A stretch of DNA of 64,000 bases from positions 30,700 through 94,699 of the forward strand of contig CAZYQI010000012.1 of assembly GCA_964649745.1 (NCBI GenBank). Reading direction: 5' to 3'. Each line of letters opens with the position of its first letter. Positions within the stretch are counted from its first letter, which is position 1. Below, piece after piece: positions 35,861-44,937 of the stretch. Origin of the DNA: CAZEHS01 sp964649745. GTDB lineage: Bacteria; Bacillota; Clostridia; Peptostreptococcales; Acidaminobacteraceae. The notes beneath the pieces were generated by a model that did no database searches, was not told where the DNA came from, and saw only the letters and a program-made list of their open reading frames with translations. The translations under genes and the position numbers were made by a program.

Positions 35861-35894
35861 AGTATTGATTACTATGTGTTACTATTACGATACT
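35861..35894. promoter_or_regulatory. Operator-like palindrome between divergent genes
   Basis: AGTATTGATTACTAT (35861-35875) and ACTATTACGATACT (35881-35894) form an imperfect inverted repeat with arms beginning AGTAT and ending ATACT. It lies 19 bases upstream of the hemolysin III start and 91 bases before the DUF1836 gene. It suggests control of the leftward gene, perhaps by the HTH-like DUF1836 protein. This is inference. Confidence 0.45.
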
Positions 35895-35984
35895 CCTGAC
35901 AGACAAATTTGTAAAGATTTAATTGACAAAAGATGCGTTAAATTTGACAATGATAACAGCCGGAATTGCCGGGAAGGAGAAACC

Positions 35985-36491
35985 ATGTCGGAACGATTGA
36001 AAGCCCTGTTGGATTATCAGGGGCTCCCCAAGGGAGAGTTTCCAAAAATCCTTTTATATATGGACCAGCTGCTCACCTTCTTCGAAGAGTCCCTGGGGGT
36101 GTTCTGCCGAAGTCAGCGGGAGAGCATTCTGACAAAGACCATGGTGAACAATTACGTTAAGGCCAGGCTTTTGCCGCCGCCAAAGAACAAGAAGTACTCC
36201 AGAGACCAGCTGATGCAGCTGATGCTCATTTGTCACCTGAAGAATGTGCTGTCCATCGATGATCTCCGTCGCCTTACCGGTGCGGCTAAAACGGGAGAAT
36301 GGCTGGGGAACGTTGGGGAATATTTTGATAGTTATTCAGAGGCGGAAAAGCGGACGATGGATGCTCTTCGGGAACGCTTTTCCTCTATGGAGAAAATGGA
36401 AGATCCCAAGGCGAGGGCCGAGGAAGCCCTGCGCCTGGCGGCCGAGGCGAATATACTCAAGCAGGCGGCAGAGCGACTGTTGATGGAGTGA
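35985..36491 (+). CDS. DUF1836 protein
   Basis: The 168-residue protein belongs to the DUF1836 family, which has a MerR-like HTH look. The core KTMVNNYVKARLLPPPKNKKYSRDQ (about residues 50-74) resembles the HTH-wing region of regulators that read N-Y-x-K-x-x-L-x-P-P-x-x-K-x-Y. The rest is helical. Function is unproven; a transcription role is plausible. GGGAAGGAG precedes ATG 35985. Confidence 0.8.
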   Translation: MSERLKALLDYQGLPKGEFPKILLYMDQLLTFFEESLGVFCRSQRESILTKTMVNNYVKARLLPPPKNKKYSRDQLMQLMLICHLKNVLSIDDLRRLTGAAKTGEWLGNVGEYFDSYSEAEKRTMDALRERFSSMEKMEDPKARAEEALRLAAEANILKQAAERLLME

Positions 36492-36501
36492 CACTTCCTC
36501 T

Positions 36502-36530
36502 TGTTTCCGAATTTATCTTCCTTTATAATG
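36502..36530 (+). promoter_or_regulatory. Promoter of the ABC-F gene
   Basis: TTGTTT (36502-36507) and TATAAT (36525-36530) are 17 bases apart. Transcription would start near 36537, before a terminator hairpin in the leader. Confidence 0.7.
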
Positions 36531-36558
36531 AGAAACGAAGTATCTCATCAAATCACTC

Positions 36559-36580
36559 GTGGGCCGCAGGCCCACTTTTT
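36559..36580 (+). terminator. Attenuator-type terminator before ABC-F gene
   Basis: GTGGGCC (36559-36565) pairs with GGCCCAC (36569-36575) around GCA and is followed by five T residues. It lies after the promoter at 36502-36530 and 18 bases before the ABC-F start, so it would stop transcripts within the leader unless prevented. The terminator could also serve readthrough from DUF1836. Confidence 0.75.
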
Positions 36581-36598
36581 AATGAAAGGACACTTATT

Positions 36599-38155
36599 AT
36601 GAGTATTCTGACTGTTACGAACCTGAGCCACGGCTTTGGTGACCGCGCCATCTTCAACAATGTATCCTTCCGCCTGCTGAAGGGGGACCATATCGGTCTT
36701 ATCGGCGCCAACGGAGAAGGTAAATCCACCTTCATGAACATCATCACCTCCAAGCTGATGCCGGACGACGGAAATGTAGAGTGGGCAAAAAACACCCGGG
36801 TAGGCTATATGGATCAGCATGCCAAGCTTCAGGCAGGTCAGTCCATTCGGGATGTGCTTAGAACGGCCTTCGATTATCTGTATGAGATGGAAAGCCGTGT
36901 TCATGCCATCTATGACAGCATGGCGGATGCCTCCGAGGACCAGATCAACGAGCTGATGGAGGAAGTGGGGACCATTCAGGACCTTCTGGACCACAACGAC
37001 TTCTACATCATAGATGCCAAGGTGGAAGAGGTGGCCCGGGGCCTCGGCCTTGCGGATATCGGCCTGGATAAGGATGTCTCAGAGCTTTCCGGCGGCCAGC
37101 GCACGAAGATTCTTCTGGCCAAACTTTTGCTGGAGAAGCCGGACATCCTGCTGCTGGACGAGCCCACCAACTATCTGGACGAGCAGCATATCGAATGGCT
37201 GAAGCGGTACCTGCTGGACTATGAGAACGCCTTTATCCTGATTTCCCACGAGGTGAGCTTTGTCAACGCCGTGGTCAATATGATCTATCATATGGAAAAC
37301 CAAGAGCTGAATCGGTTTGTCGGGGATTACGATTCCTTCCTTCTGGTGTATGAAGCCCGGAAATCCCAGCAAGAGTCGGCTTTCCGCAAGCAACAGCAGG
37401 AAATTTCAGAGCTGAAGGATTTCGTTCAACGCAATAAAGCCCGGGTTGCAACCCGGAACATGGCCATGAGCCGGCAGAAAAAGCTGGATAAGATGGATGT
37501 CATCGAACTGGCTCGGGAGAAGCCGAAGCCGGAATTCAACTTCCGGGATGCCCGCGTGTCGGGGAAGGTTATCTTTGAAGCAAAAAATCTGGTGATCGGT
37601 TATGAGGACCCCCTGTCCCGCCCCCTGGATCTTTATATGGAACGGGGACAGAAGATTGCCCTGACGGGAGCCAATGGGATCGGAAAAACAACCTTGATCC
37701 GAAGCATTCTGGGTCAGATCCCTCCGCTGTCCGGGGCTGTGAAGCTGGGTGATTCCCTCTTCACGGGGTACTATCAGCAGGAAATAAAGGAAGCCAACTA
37801 CAACACCTGCATAGAAGAAATATGGCAGGAGTTCCCCTCCTATACCCAGTACGAAGTACGGGCGGCTCTTGCCAAATGCGGTCTCACCACCAAGCACATC
37901 GAGAGCAAGGTAGTGGTGCTCAGCGGCGGAGAGCAGGCCAAGGTCCGTCTCTGCAAGCTGATTAACCGCGACACCAACCTTCTGGTTCTGGATGAACCCA
38001 CCAACCATCTGGATGTGGACGCGAAGGAGGAATTGAAACGGGCTCTCATTGCTTACAAGGGCAGTATCCTGATTATCTGTCATGAACCTGAATTCTATCG
38101 GGATGTGGCCACAGATGTTTGGAACTGCGAGGAATGGACAACCAAACACGTATAA
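36599..38155 (+). CDS. ABC-F family ATPase
   Basis: The 518-residue soluble protein has two ABC nucleotide-binding domains and no membrane region. The first Walker A is GANGEGKST (about residues 36-44), with signature LSGGQ and Walker B ILLLDEPTNYLD. The second has GANGIGKTT, LSGGEQ and LLVLDEPTNHLD. The linker (about 240-320) is charged and helical. The two cassettes resemble the YbiT/EttA side of the family, which acts on ribosomes. Some members protect against antibiotics, but resistance cannot be claimed from sequence. AAAGGA lies before ATG 36599. A leader terminator suggests control by attenuation. Confidence 0.88.
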   Translation: MSILTVTNLSHGFGDRAIFNNVSFRLLKGDHIGLIGANGEGKSTFMNIITSKLMPDDGNVEWAKNTRVGYMDQHAKLQAGQSIRDVLRTAFDYLYEMESRVHAIYDSMADASEDQINELMEEVGTIQDLLDHNDFYIIDAKVEEVARGLGLADIGLDKDVSELSGGQRTKILLAKLLLEKPDILLLDEPTNYLDEQHIEWLKRYLLDYENAFILISHEVSFVNAVVNMIYHMENQELNRFVGDYDSFLLVYEARKSQQESAFRKQQQEISELKDFVQRNKARVATRNMAMSRQKKLDKMDVIELAREKPKPEFNFRDARVSGKVIFEAKNLVIGYEDPLSRPLDLYMERGQKIALTGANGIGKTTLIRSILGQIPPLSGAVKLGDSLFTGYYQQEIKEANYNTCIEEIWQEFPSYTQYEVRAALAKCGLTTKHIESKVVVLSGGEQAKVRLCKLINRDTNLLVLDEPTNHLDVDAKEELKRALIAYKGSILIICHEPEFYRDVATDVWNCEEWTTKHV

Positions 38156-38262
38156 CTCCTCAGATGTCATATGGTTGTAATGCAAACCCGGAGCTGCGCG
38201 TGATAACATAAGGTTAACGAGGTGTATGGGTTGCCGTTCGTTCAGCGCTGGAGGTACAACAC

Positions 38263-39333
38263 GTGAAAAAGACGATTTCGATGCTATGTATACTGACCCT
38301 TATGGCTGGGAGCGCCATTGGCGCTCACGCAGAAGCTGTTTTGCCGGCGGATGTTCTCAAAACACACTGGGCGTATGATTCTGTTGCCGCTGCGGTTGAA
38401 GATAATTGGCTGATCCTGCCGGAAGGTGCGCTCTTCGAACCGGAGGCTCTTGCAAGCCGGAAGATGGTTGCACAGCTGATGGTAAAGGCATGGGCGAAGG
38501 CACAAAAGGAAGGTCGGTCCGTTGTAGCTCTGCCGGAAGCGGAAGCTTGTATGACGGTATTTTCGGACTTAGAAAAAACGGATGTAGAATCCCAGAAGGC
38601 TCTAAAGCAACTGGTTGCCGCCGGAGTTGTCTCTGGATATCCAAAGGGAATCATCGGGGCGGAACAGTTGGTGACACGACTGGAGATGGCGGTGATGCTT
38701 TCCAAGGCCTGCTCGGATCAGGCAGCTTCGGCGGTGAAGTTTACTGACCAGGTACAAATTCCTCAATGGGGACGGGCCTCGGTGGAACGGGCCTCGGCCT
38801 TAGGTTTTATCAGCGGTTATTCGGACGGTTCTTTTCGTGCATCCCAGACGGTAACTCACGCAGAAGCGCTGCAAATGATCAGTCAATGGGCGAATCCCTC
38901 AAAAACTGCGGTTTCTGTTTCAAGGGGTCAAAAGCCTGTTCTGGCAGATGGGTTTTCCTCTGATTTGCTGACCCTGGTGAATCAGGAACGGACTGCCCGA
39001 GGACTGAGTCCTCTGAACATTAACGGCACACTGGTATCCTTGGCGGCAGACAAGGCGGCGCATATGGCCAGCGGTAATTATTTTTCTCATACCTCTCCGG
39101 GAGGAGAAGATGTTAAAGAGCTGTTTGCCAGATATGGCATGGCCAATCAGCAGGTAGGCGAAAATCTGCTGCGAATAAAAGGATCCGTATCGGCCCAAAA
39201 GGCTGTGGCAACCTGGATGCAGTCTGAGGAACATCGCAACATTATTCTCACTCCTTATACCGATACCGGAATCGGCCTTGTCCGAGCTTCCGACGGAACC
39301 ATCTATATCGCTCAGGCATTTGCTTCATTTTAG
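38263..39333 (+). CDS. Secreted SLH-CAP domain protein
   Basis: The 356-residue product has a signal peptide (MKKTISMLCILTLMAGSAIGAHAEA). SLH-like repeats (about residues 28-215) include FTDQVQIPQWGRASVERASALGFISGY. A C-terminal CAP/SCP domain (about 235-356) contains LVNQERTARGLSPL, GNYFSHTSP, VGENLL and EEHRNIILTPY. CAP proteins are cysteine-rich secretory or YkwD-type; the bacterial role is often unknown but linked to spore or wall functions. GTG 38263 follows GGAGGT. A terminator ends the unit. Confidence 0.88.
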   Translation: MKKTISMLCILTLMAGSAIGAHAEAVLPADVLKTHWAYDSVAAAVEDNWLILPEGALFEPEALASRKMVAQLMVKAWAKAQKEGRSVVALPEAEACMTVFSDLEKTDVESQKALKQLVAAGVVSGYPKGIIGAEQLVTRLEMAVMLSKACSDQAASAVKFTDQVQIPQWGRASVERASALGFISGYSDGSFRASQTVTHAEALQMISQWANPSKTAVSVSRGQKPVLADGFSSDLLTLVNQERTARGLSPLNINGTLVSLAADKAAHMASGNYFSHTSPGGEDVKELFARYGMANQQVGENLLRIKGSVSAQKAVATWMQSEEHRNIILTPYTDTGIGLVRASDGTIYIAQAFASF

Positions 39334-39353
39334 CCTTGGGTAAGGAATTTCTA

Positions 39354-39383
39354 CGGCACCTGAAAAGGTGCCGCTTCTGTTTT
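39354..39383 (+). terminator. Intrinsic terminator after SLH-CAP gene
   Basis: CGGCACCT (39354-39361) and AGGTGCCG (39366-39373) form an 8-bp stem with a GAAA tetraloop, followed by a T-rich tail. Confidence 0.88.
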
Positions 39384-39390
39384 AGTGGGG

Positions 39391-39396
39391 TATAAT
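39391..39396 (+). promoter_or_regulatory. -10 element of the mcsA operon
   Basis: A perfect TATAAT lies 59 bases before mcsA. No clear -35 and no CtsR-type GGTCAAA heptads are visible between the terminator and the gene. Confidence 0.5.
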
Positions 39397-39454
39397 AAGG
39401 ATAAGAATAGGTTAGCGGAAAAACAGATCGGTAGTCCATAAGCTGGAGGCCGTT

Positions 39455-39982
39455 ATGACGTGCGAACGATGTAAAAACAATGAAGCAACTGTTCACATCA
39501 CCCGAGTGGTCAATGGAGACCGCAGAGAGCATCATTACTGTGAAATATGTGCCACGACCCAGGAAAATGTCGATTTTGACACCCCGTTTGCTGCCAACAG
39601 CTTTCTGACAAGCCTTATTGAATCCATTCAGAGTACGCCGATAAAAGTGAATTATATCAAGACAACAACCTGCTCCAAGTGTGGAATGAACTACGGACGC
39701 TTCCGGCAAACCGGACGACTGGGGTGCGACGAATGCTACCGCGCCTTTGAGGACAAGCTGACCCCGCTGATCAAACGGGTTCAGGGGGCGGACCGACACA
39801 CCGGAAAGGTTCTGAAAAGGGCGGGAGGGGCGCTTAAGCTAAAAAGGGAAATTGAGCAATTGAAAGGCGAGCTTCAGCAGGCTATCGCCCAAGAGGCCTT
39901 TGAGGATGCCGCAGTGCTGCGGGATCGGATCCGGGAGCTTGAAAATCGGTTTGCAGAGGAAGGCGGGGGCTGCAATGACTAA
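39455..39982 (+). CDS. mcsA: McsA-like zinc protein with UVR motif
   Basis: The 175-residue protein has four C-x-x-C pairs (CERC at residue 3, CEIC near 30, CSKC near 70, CDEC near 88) that bind zinc. A C-terminal UvrB/UvrC (UVR) motif (about residues 138-172) follows. McsA activates the arginine kinase McsB, whose gene overlaps its stop by 8 bases. The pair feeds phospho-arginine-marked proteins to ClpC. It starts the operon here, without a ctsR gene before it. Confidence 0.9.
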   Translation: MTCERCKNNEATVHITRVVNGDRREHHYCEICATTQENVDFDTPFAANSFLTSLIESIQSTPIKVNYIKTTTCSKCGMNYGRFRQTGRLGCDECYRAFEDKLTPLIKRVQGADRHTGKVLKRAGGALKLKREIEQLKGELQQAIAQEAFEDAAVLRDRIRELENRFAEEGGGCND

Positions 39983-41000
39983 ATGGATGGAGTCGGAAGG
40001 GCCTTTGAAGCCCTATGTCCTGAGCAGTCGAATCCGGCTGGCCCGCAATTTTTCCTTCGTACCGTTTCCGCTGGCCATGAACGGGGAGATGGCAAACCGT
40101 GTGATTGCAGAACTGAAGGCCCGTGTGATCAACGGATCCGATAGCTTCCAAAGTGAATACAGTGCCATGGAGACGGCCCTGCTGTCCCCTCATGAAAAAC
40201 GATTGTATCTGGAAAAACATCTGGTCAGCGCAGAGTTTATCAAGGGCCGGCTTCCGGGCCTGCTGCTTCTCAATCAGGATGAAAGTGTCAGCATCATGGT
40301 GAATGAAGAGGATCATCTCCGGATCCAGAGTCTGTTGCCGGGCCTTCAACTGCACAAAGCCTGGAATGCGGCCAATGAAGCGGATGATGCCATTGATGAA
40401 CGGATGGAATATGCCTATGATGAACGTCTGGGATATCTTACTTCCTGTCCCACCAATGTCGGAACAGGGCTCCGGGCGTCGGTTATGATGCATCTTCCCG
40501 CACTTATGCTGACCGGGGCCATGGATCGGATACTGCAAGCGGCCAGTCAGATAGGTCTTGCGGTTCGAGGCCTTTATGGAGAGGGGTCCGAGGCGTATGG
40601 CAATATGGTACAGGTGTCAAATCAGCAGACCCTGGGTCGTTCCGAGAGGGAGCTGGTTGATACCCTGAATGATGTAGCGGGTCAAATTGCTTCAGAAGAA
40701 CGGAAGGCCCGTGAACTTTTAGTGCGCAGCAGCGGACTTGAATTGGAAGACCGAATCTGGCGGTCATACGGAATCTTGAAGAATTCCCGGGTGCTTACCA
40801 CCCGAGAGGCACTGGACCGATTCTCGGATCTCCGTCTTGGCATTGAAACCGGGTTGTTTGGAGTTATGGATCTCAATCAGGTGGATGCGCTCCTGTTCCG
40901 TATTCAGCCGGCTTTTCTTCAGGAAACTGCCGGACGGGAGCTGGCGGTGGAGGAACGGGACAGCTACAGGGCTCAGTGGGTGCGGGAGAGACTGGACTAA
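39975..41000 (+). CDS. mcsB: Protein-arginine kinase McsB
   Basis: The 341-residue protein belongs to the guanido-kinase fold. SSRIRLARNFSFVPFP (about residues 17-32) binds nucleotide phosphates. SCPTNVGTGLRASVMMHLPAL (about 156-176) holds the catalytic loop, with the Cys typical of guanido kinases. RGLYGEGSEAYGNMVQVSNQ (about 197-216) is the later substrate loop. It phosphorylates arginine residues in misfolded proteins to mark them for ClpCP. ATG 39975 lies inside the end of mcsA (ATGACTAA), giving translational coupling. Confidence 0.92.
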   Translation: MTKWMESEGPLKPYVLSSRIRLARNFSFVPFPLAMNGEMANRVIAELKARVINGSDSFQSEYSAMETALLSPHEKRLYLEKHLVSAEFIKGRLPGLLLLNQDESVSIMVNEEDHLRIQSLLPGLQLHKAWNAANEADDAIDERMEYAYDERLGYLTSCPTNVGTGLRASVMMHLPALMLTGAMDRILQAASQIGLAVRGLYGEGSEAYGNMVQVSNQQTLGRSERELVDTLNDVAGQIASEERKARELLVRSSGLELEDRIWRSYGILKNSRVLTTREALDRFSDLRLGIETGLFGVMDLNQVDALLFRIQPAFLQETAGRELAVEERDSYRAQWVRERLD

Positions 41001-41031
41001 AGGGGAAGGCTGTATCTTTGGAGGAATTCAA

Positions 41032-43494
41032 ATGTCGATATTCGAGCGGTTTTCTGAGAGCGCGAAGCACATTGTTGGGGAAGCCATGGAAGAGGCAAGG
41101 TCCCTCAAACACCATTACATCGGAACGGAACATCTGTTGCTGGGTCTTCTGCAGGTGGATGGAACCCGGGCGCATATCATTCTGAAGGAATCCGGAATGA
41201 ATTATGAAACAGTTCGAAACGCCATCATCAGCAGCGTAGGGCTCGGCGAACAGCCGGTTGAAGTGGAGGGGTATACCCCCAGGGCGAAACGCAGCTTTGA
41301 GGCTGCCTTTGTGGAAGCAAGACGGTTTCGTCTCAGTACTATTGAACCGGAACAGCTGCTGCTGGGCATCCTGAGAGATCAGGATTCTTTTGCGGCCAGA
41401 GCGGCGGGGGGGAGTGGCATCACGTATGAAACCGCCTTTGAAGCCTTGGTTAAAATGATGGGCAAAGATTCTGTCCGTGATGAGAAAGAGACCCCCTATG
41501 GCCCTGGTGATAAGTCCCAGCCTTCCCTATTAAACAGGTACGGACGGGATCTGACAGCCCTGGCCAGGGAGGGGAAGCTGGACCCCGTTATCGGGCGGGA
41601 GGACGAAATTCGAAGGGTTATTCAGGTGCTGAGCCGGCGGACCAAGAACAATCCCTGCCTTATCGGAGAACCGGGAGTAGGTAAAACGGCGGTGGTTGAA
41701 GGGCTGGCCCAACAGATTGCAGCGGGAACCATAACCGACATTCTGAAAAACAAACGGGTGATTTCGCTGGATATGGCAGTCATATTGGCCGGAGCCAAAT
41801 ACCGGGGGGAATTCGAGGAGCGGCTCACCCGGGTGGTAGAGGAAATCAAGCGGGACGGAGATATCATCCTTTTCATCGATGAAATGCATACCATCGTGGG
41901 GGCGGGCAGCGCGGAGGGAGCCATCGACGCGTCCAACATATTGAAGCCGGCTTTGGCCCGGGGAGAACTGCAGGCCGTGGGAGCCACCACCCTGGATGAG
42001 TACAAGAAGCATGTGGAGAAGGATGCCGCACTGGAACGGCGTTTTCAACCGGTTATGGTGGAAGAGCCCTCCGTGGGAGACACCATTGAGATACTGAAGG
42101 GGCTCCGGGACCGCTATGAAGCCCATCACAAGGTGAAGATAACCGATGATGCGTTGACGGCCGCCGCAGAGTTGTCCCATCGGTATATTTCAGGGCGTTT
42201 TCTGCCGGATAAAGCCGTGGATATTATGGACGAGGCGGCGTCAAGAATCAAGCTTCAGGTTAATCTGCACCCTGAGGAGGTCGATTCTCTTGAGGCGGAA
42301 ATCGAGTCTTTGCAGCAGCAAAAAGACCGTGCAGTATTGAACCAGAATTATGAAGTGGCCGCTGGGATACGAGATCAGGAGCGCCATAAGAAAGAGCAGC
42401 TGGAACAGTTGAAGCTCCGTTGGCAGAAGAACCGGATGTCCAATGAAGTGGTCACGGAGGAGGACATTGCCCATATTGTTTCACTCTGGACGGGGATACC
42501 GGTTAAGCGGCTGGCTATGGGGGAATCAGAAAAACTGATGGCCATGGAGGGGCTTTTGCATCAACGGGTGGTGGGACAGGAGGAGGCGGTATCGGCTGTG
42601 TGCCGTGCAATCCGCAGAGCCCGGGTGGGATTGAAAAGCCCGAACCGCCCTATCGGCACGTTCATTTTTCTGGGTCCCACAGGAGTAGGAAAGACGGAGC
42701 TGTCCAAGGCTCTGGCCGAAGCGCTCTTCGGAGATGATCATGCCCTGGTTCGGGTAGATATGTCGGAATATATGGAGAAGCACTCCGTATCAAAGCTCAT
42801 CGGATCCCCTCCCGGCTATATCGGCTATGATGAAGGGGGCCAGCTGACAGAGAAGATACGACGGAAGCCTTATGCAGTGATCCTCTTTGATGAAGTGGAA
42901 AAAGCGCATCCTGATGTTTTCAACCTGTTGCTTCAGATGCTGGATGACGGCCGATTGACAGATGCCAGGGGCCGGGTGGTGGATTTTCGCAATGCGGTGA
43001 TCGTTCTTACATCCAATGTGGGAGCAGAACGGATCAAGAAGCAGAAGACCATGGGGTTCACCGGTTCCTCAGAAGGAATGAAGGATTATGAGAATATGAA
43101 GGAACGGCTCATGGAAGAGTTGAAGGGGAGCTTTCGGCCTGAATTCCTGAACCGTATCGATGAAATCGTGGTGTTCCATGCTCTGAGCCGCGAGGATGTA
43201 CGGCGGATACTGGATATCTTCTTGCAGGAACTGGCAAAACGACTGGAAACGTTGAGTCTGACCCTTGAAATGGATGATAGGGCCCGGGAATTTTTGCTGA
43301 ATGAGGGCTACAGCGAGGAATACGGTGCCCGGCTTTTAAAACGAGTCCTGACAAAGCGCGTGGAGGATAAACTGGCGGAGGCCATACTGACAGGGAAAAT
43401 AGCCCGGGGAAGCCGGGTTCTGATTACGGCTGATGAAACGGAAATTCGGTTGGAACGGGCTGAGGAGGCAGATTTTGGCAAAGCAGAAAACTAA
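41032..43494 (+). CDS. clpC: ATP-dependent Clp protease ATPase subunit ClpC
   Basis: The 820-residue Hsp100 unfoldase has the ClpN repeat domain (about residues 1-150). The first AAA module has Walker A GEPGVGKTAVVEG and Walker B VILFIDEMHT-like ILFIDEMHT. A UVR/middle domain (about 420-460) carries EAEIESLQQQKD. The second AAA module has GPTGVGKTELSKALAEAL and DEVEKAHPDVF. The C-terminal domain completes a normal ClpC. It delivers McsB-marked or adaptor-bound proteins to ClpP. GGAGG precedes ATG 41032, 31 bases after mcsB. Confidence 0.95.
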   Translation: MSIFERFSESAKHIVGEAMEEARSLKHHYIGTEHLLLGLLQVDGTRAHIILKESGMNYETVRNAIISSVGLGEQPVEVEGYTPRAKRSFEAAFVEARRFRLSTIEPEQLLLGILRDQDSFAARAAGGSGITYETAFEALVKMMGKDSVRDEKETPYGPGDKSQPSLLNRYGRDLTALAREGKLDPVIGREDEIRRVIQVLSRRTKNNPCLIGEPGVGKTAVVEGLAQQIAAGTITDILKNKRVISLDMAVILAGAKYRGEFEERLTRVVEEIKRDGDIILFIDEMHTIVGAGSAEGAIDASNILKPALARGELQAVGATTLDEYKKHVEKDAALERRFQPVMVEEPSVGDTIEILKGLRDRYEAHHKVKITDDALTAAAELSHRYISGRFLPDKAVDIMDEAASRIKLQVNLHPEEVDSLEAEIESLQQQKDRAVLNQNYEVAAGIRDQERHKKEQLEQLKLRWQKNRMSNEVVTEEDIAHIVSLWTGIPVKRLAMGESEKLMAMEGLLHQRVVGQEEAVSAVCRAIRRARVGLKSPNRPIGTFIFLGPTGVGKTELSKALAEALFGDDHALVRVDMSEYMEKHSVSKLIGSPPGYIGYDEGGQLTEKIRRKPYAVILFDEVEKAHPDVFNLLLQMLDDGRLTDARGRVVDFRNAVIVLTSNVGAERIKKQKTMGFTGSSEGMKDYENMKERLMEELKGSFRPEFLNRIDEIVVFHALSREDVRRILDIFLQELAKRLETLSLTLEMDDRAREFLLNEGYSEEYGARLLKRVLTKRVEDKLAEAILTGKIARGSRVLITADETEIRLERAEEADFGKAEN

Positions 43495-44842
43495 GTTCGT
43501 ATGTCAGGCGTGTGGATTCATCAACAGCAAATGGATGGGAAAATGCCCTGAATGCGGCACATGGGACAGCATTGTGGAAGAACGGATTGATGAAGATCGC
43601 CGCGGAACCTTGAAGGAAAGCGGAATTGGCGCCCCGAAACCCTGCAAGCTGGATGAAATCGCCCTCAATGAGGAAGAACGAATGCTGACGGGGATCGGGG
43701 AACTGGACCTTGTGCTGGGGGGAGGCCTTGTAAAGGGATCTTTGGTGTTGGTGGGCGGGGAGCCCGGCATCGGGAAATCCACCCTGCTTTTGCAGGTGGC
43801 AGATCAGGTAGCCAGAAACAAACGGAAGGTGCTGTACGTATCCGGAGAGGAGTCCCTTCGGCAGACCAAGCTGCGGGCTTCCAGGCTGGGCATTGCAGGA
43901 GAGCAGCTGTACCTAATCTCGGAGAACGAACTGGAATTGATTTTTTCAGCCATTTCGGATCTCAAGCCGGACCTGGTTATCATCGACTCCATTCAGACAG
44001 TATTCCAGGCAGATATCCAATCGGCTCCCGGGAGCGTCAGTCAGGTCCGTGAGGCTACGGGCCAGCTGATGCGGTTGGCAAAGGGTATGGGAATCACCGT
44101 GTTGATTGTGGGGCACGTCACCAAGGCGGGGGCTCTGGCAGGGCCCAAGGTTCTGGAACATATGGTGGATACGGTACTTTATTTTGAAGGCGAGAAGCAC
44201 CATCTGTTTCGGGTACTCCGGGCGGTGAAGAACCGCTTCGGAAGCACCAACGAAGTGGGGATCTTTGAAATGACCGGTGAGGGGCTTATGGAGGTCAGCA
44301 ATCCGTCTCATCTTTTCCTGTTGAACCGCCCGGAACAGGCCTCCGGCAGTGTGGTCATGAGCAGTGTGGAAGGGAGCCGTCCGATTTTGGTGGAAATACA
44401 GGCTCTGGCAGCCCCGGCTCCCTTCGGAACCCCCAGGCGGATGGCGGTGGGGGTGGATTACAACCGGTCCGCCATGCTGATTGCGGTCCTTGAAAAGCGG
44501 CTTGGAATGCGTTTTCAGGATCATGATGCGTATATCAATGTGGTGGGAGGGATGGAGCTGGGAGAACCCGCGGCGGACCTGGCCATCATGGCGGCGCTGG
44601 CCTCCAGCTTGCGGAACGATCCCATGGAATCCGACATGGTGGTGTTTGGTGAGGTGGGGCTGACCGGTGAGGTTCGTGCGGTGAACGGAGCCGAAAAAAG
44701 AGTCGTGGAAGCCCAAAAACTAGGCTTCAAAAAAATAGTCATGCCCCAGGGAAACCTGGCGGAGTGCAAAGGAATCAAAGGCATCGAAATGATGGGAGCA
44801 ATAACACTGGAAGAGGCCTTCCGGCATATGTTCGGGAGATGA
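43475..44842 (+). CDS. radA: DNA repair protein RadA
   Basis: The 455-residue protein has an N-terminal zinc finger (CQACG, then CPECG, about residues 10-30). The RecA-like ATPase domain has Walker A GEPGIGKSTLLLQ (about 95-107), and the RadA-specific KNRFGSTNEVG follows. The C-terminal Lon-like domain (about 290-455) completes the family layout. RadA helps process branched recombination intermediates. The start is TTG 43475 with GAGGAGG upstream. It overlaps the end of clpC by 20 bases, so the operon continues. Confidence 0.93.
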   Translation: MAKQKTKFVCQACGFINSKWMGKCPECGTWDSIVEERIDEDRRGTLKESGIGAPKPCKLDEIALNEEERMLTGIGELDLVLGGGLVKGSLVLVGGEPGIGKSTLLLQVADQVARNKRKVLYVSGEESLRQTKLRASRLGIAGEQLYLISENELELIFSAISDLKPDLVIIDSIQTVFQADIQSAPGSVSQVREATGQLMRLAKGMGITVLIVGHVTKAGALAGPKVLEHMVDTVLYFEGEKHHLFRVLRAVKNRFGSTNEVGIFEMTGEGLMEVSNPSHLFLLNRPEQASGSVVMSSVEGSRPILVEIQALAAPAPFGTPRRMAVGVDYNRSAMLIAVLEKRLGMRFQDHDAYINVVGGMELGEPAADLAIMAALASSLRNDPMESDMVVFGEVGLTGEVRAVNGAEKRVVEAQKLGFKKIVMPQGNLAECKGIKGIEMMGAITLEEAFRHMFGR

Positions 44843-44937
44843 TCTGTATTTTGAATCCCAAGCCCCAGAAAACAACTGCGTAGTTCCCTTCAAAATTGGG
44901 TATTATAGGCGATATCCCTATTGAAGGAGGTGTCGCC

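Noticed and set aside
35180..35899. 239-codon plus-strand frame opposite the hemolysin III gene
   Set aside because: It is antisense to a seven-helix PAQR protein with conserved histidines and reads as glutamine- and glycine-rich shadow sequence.
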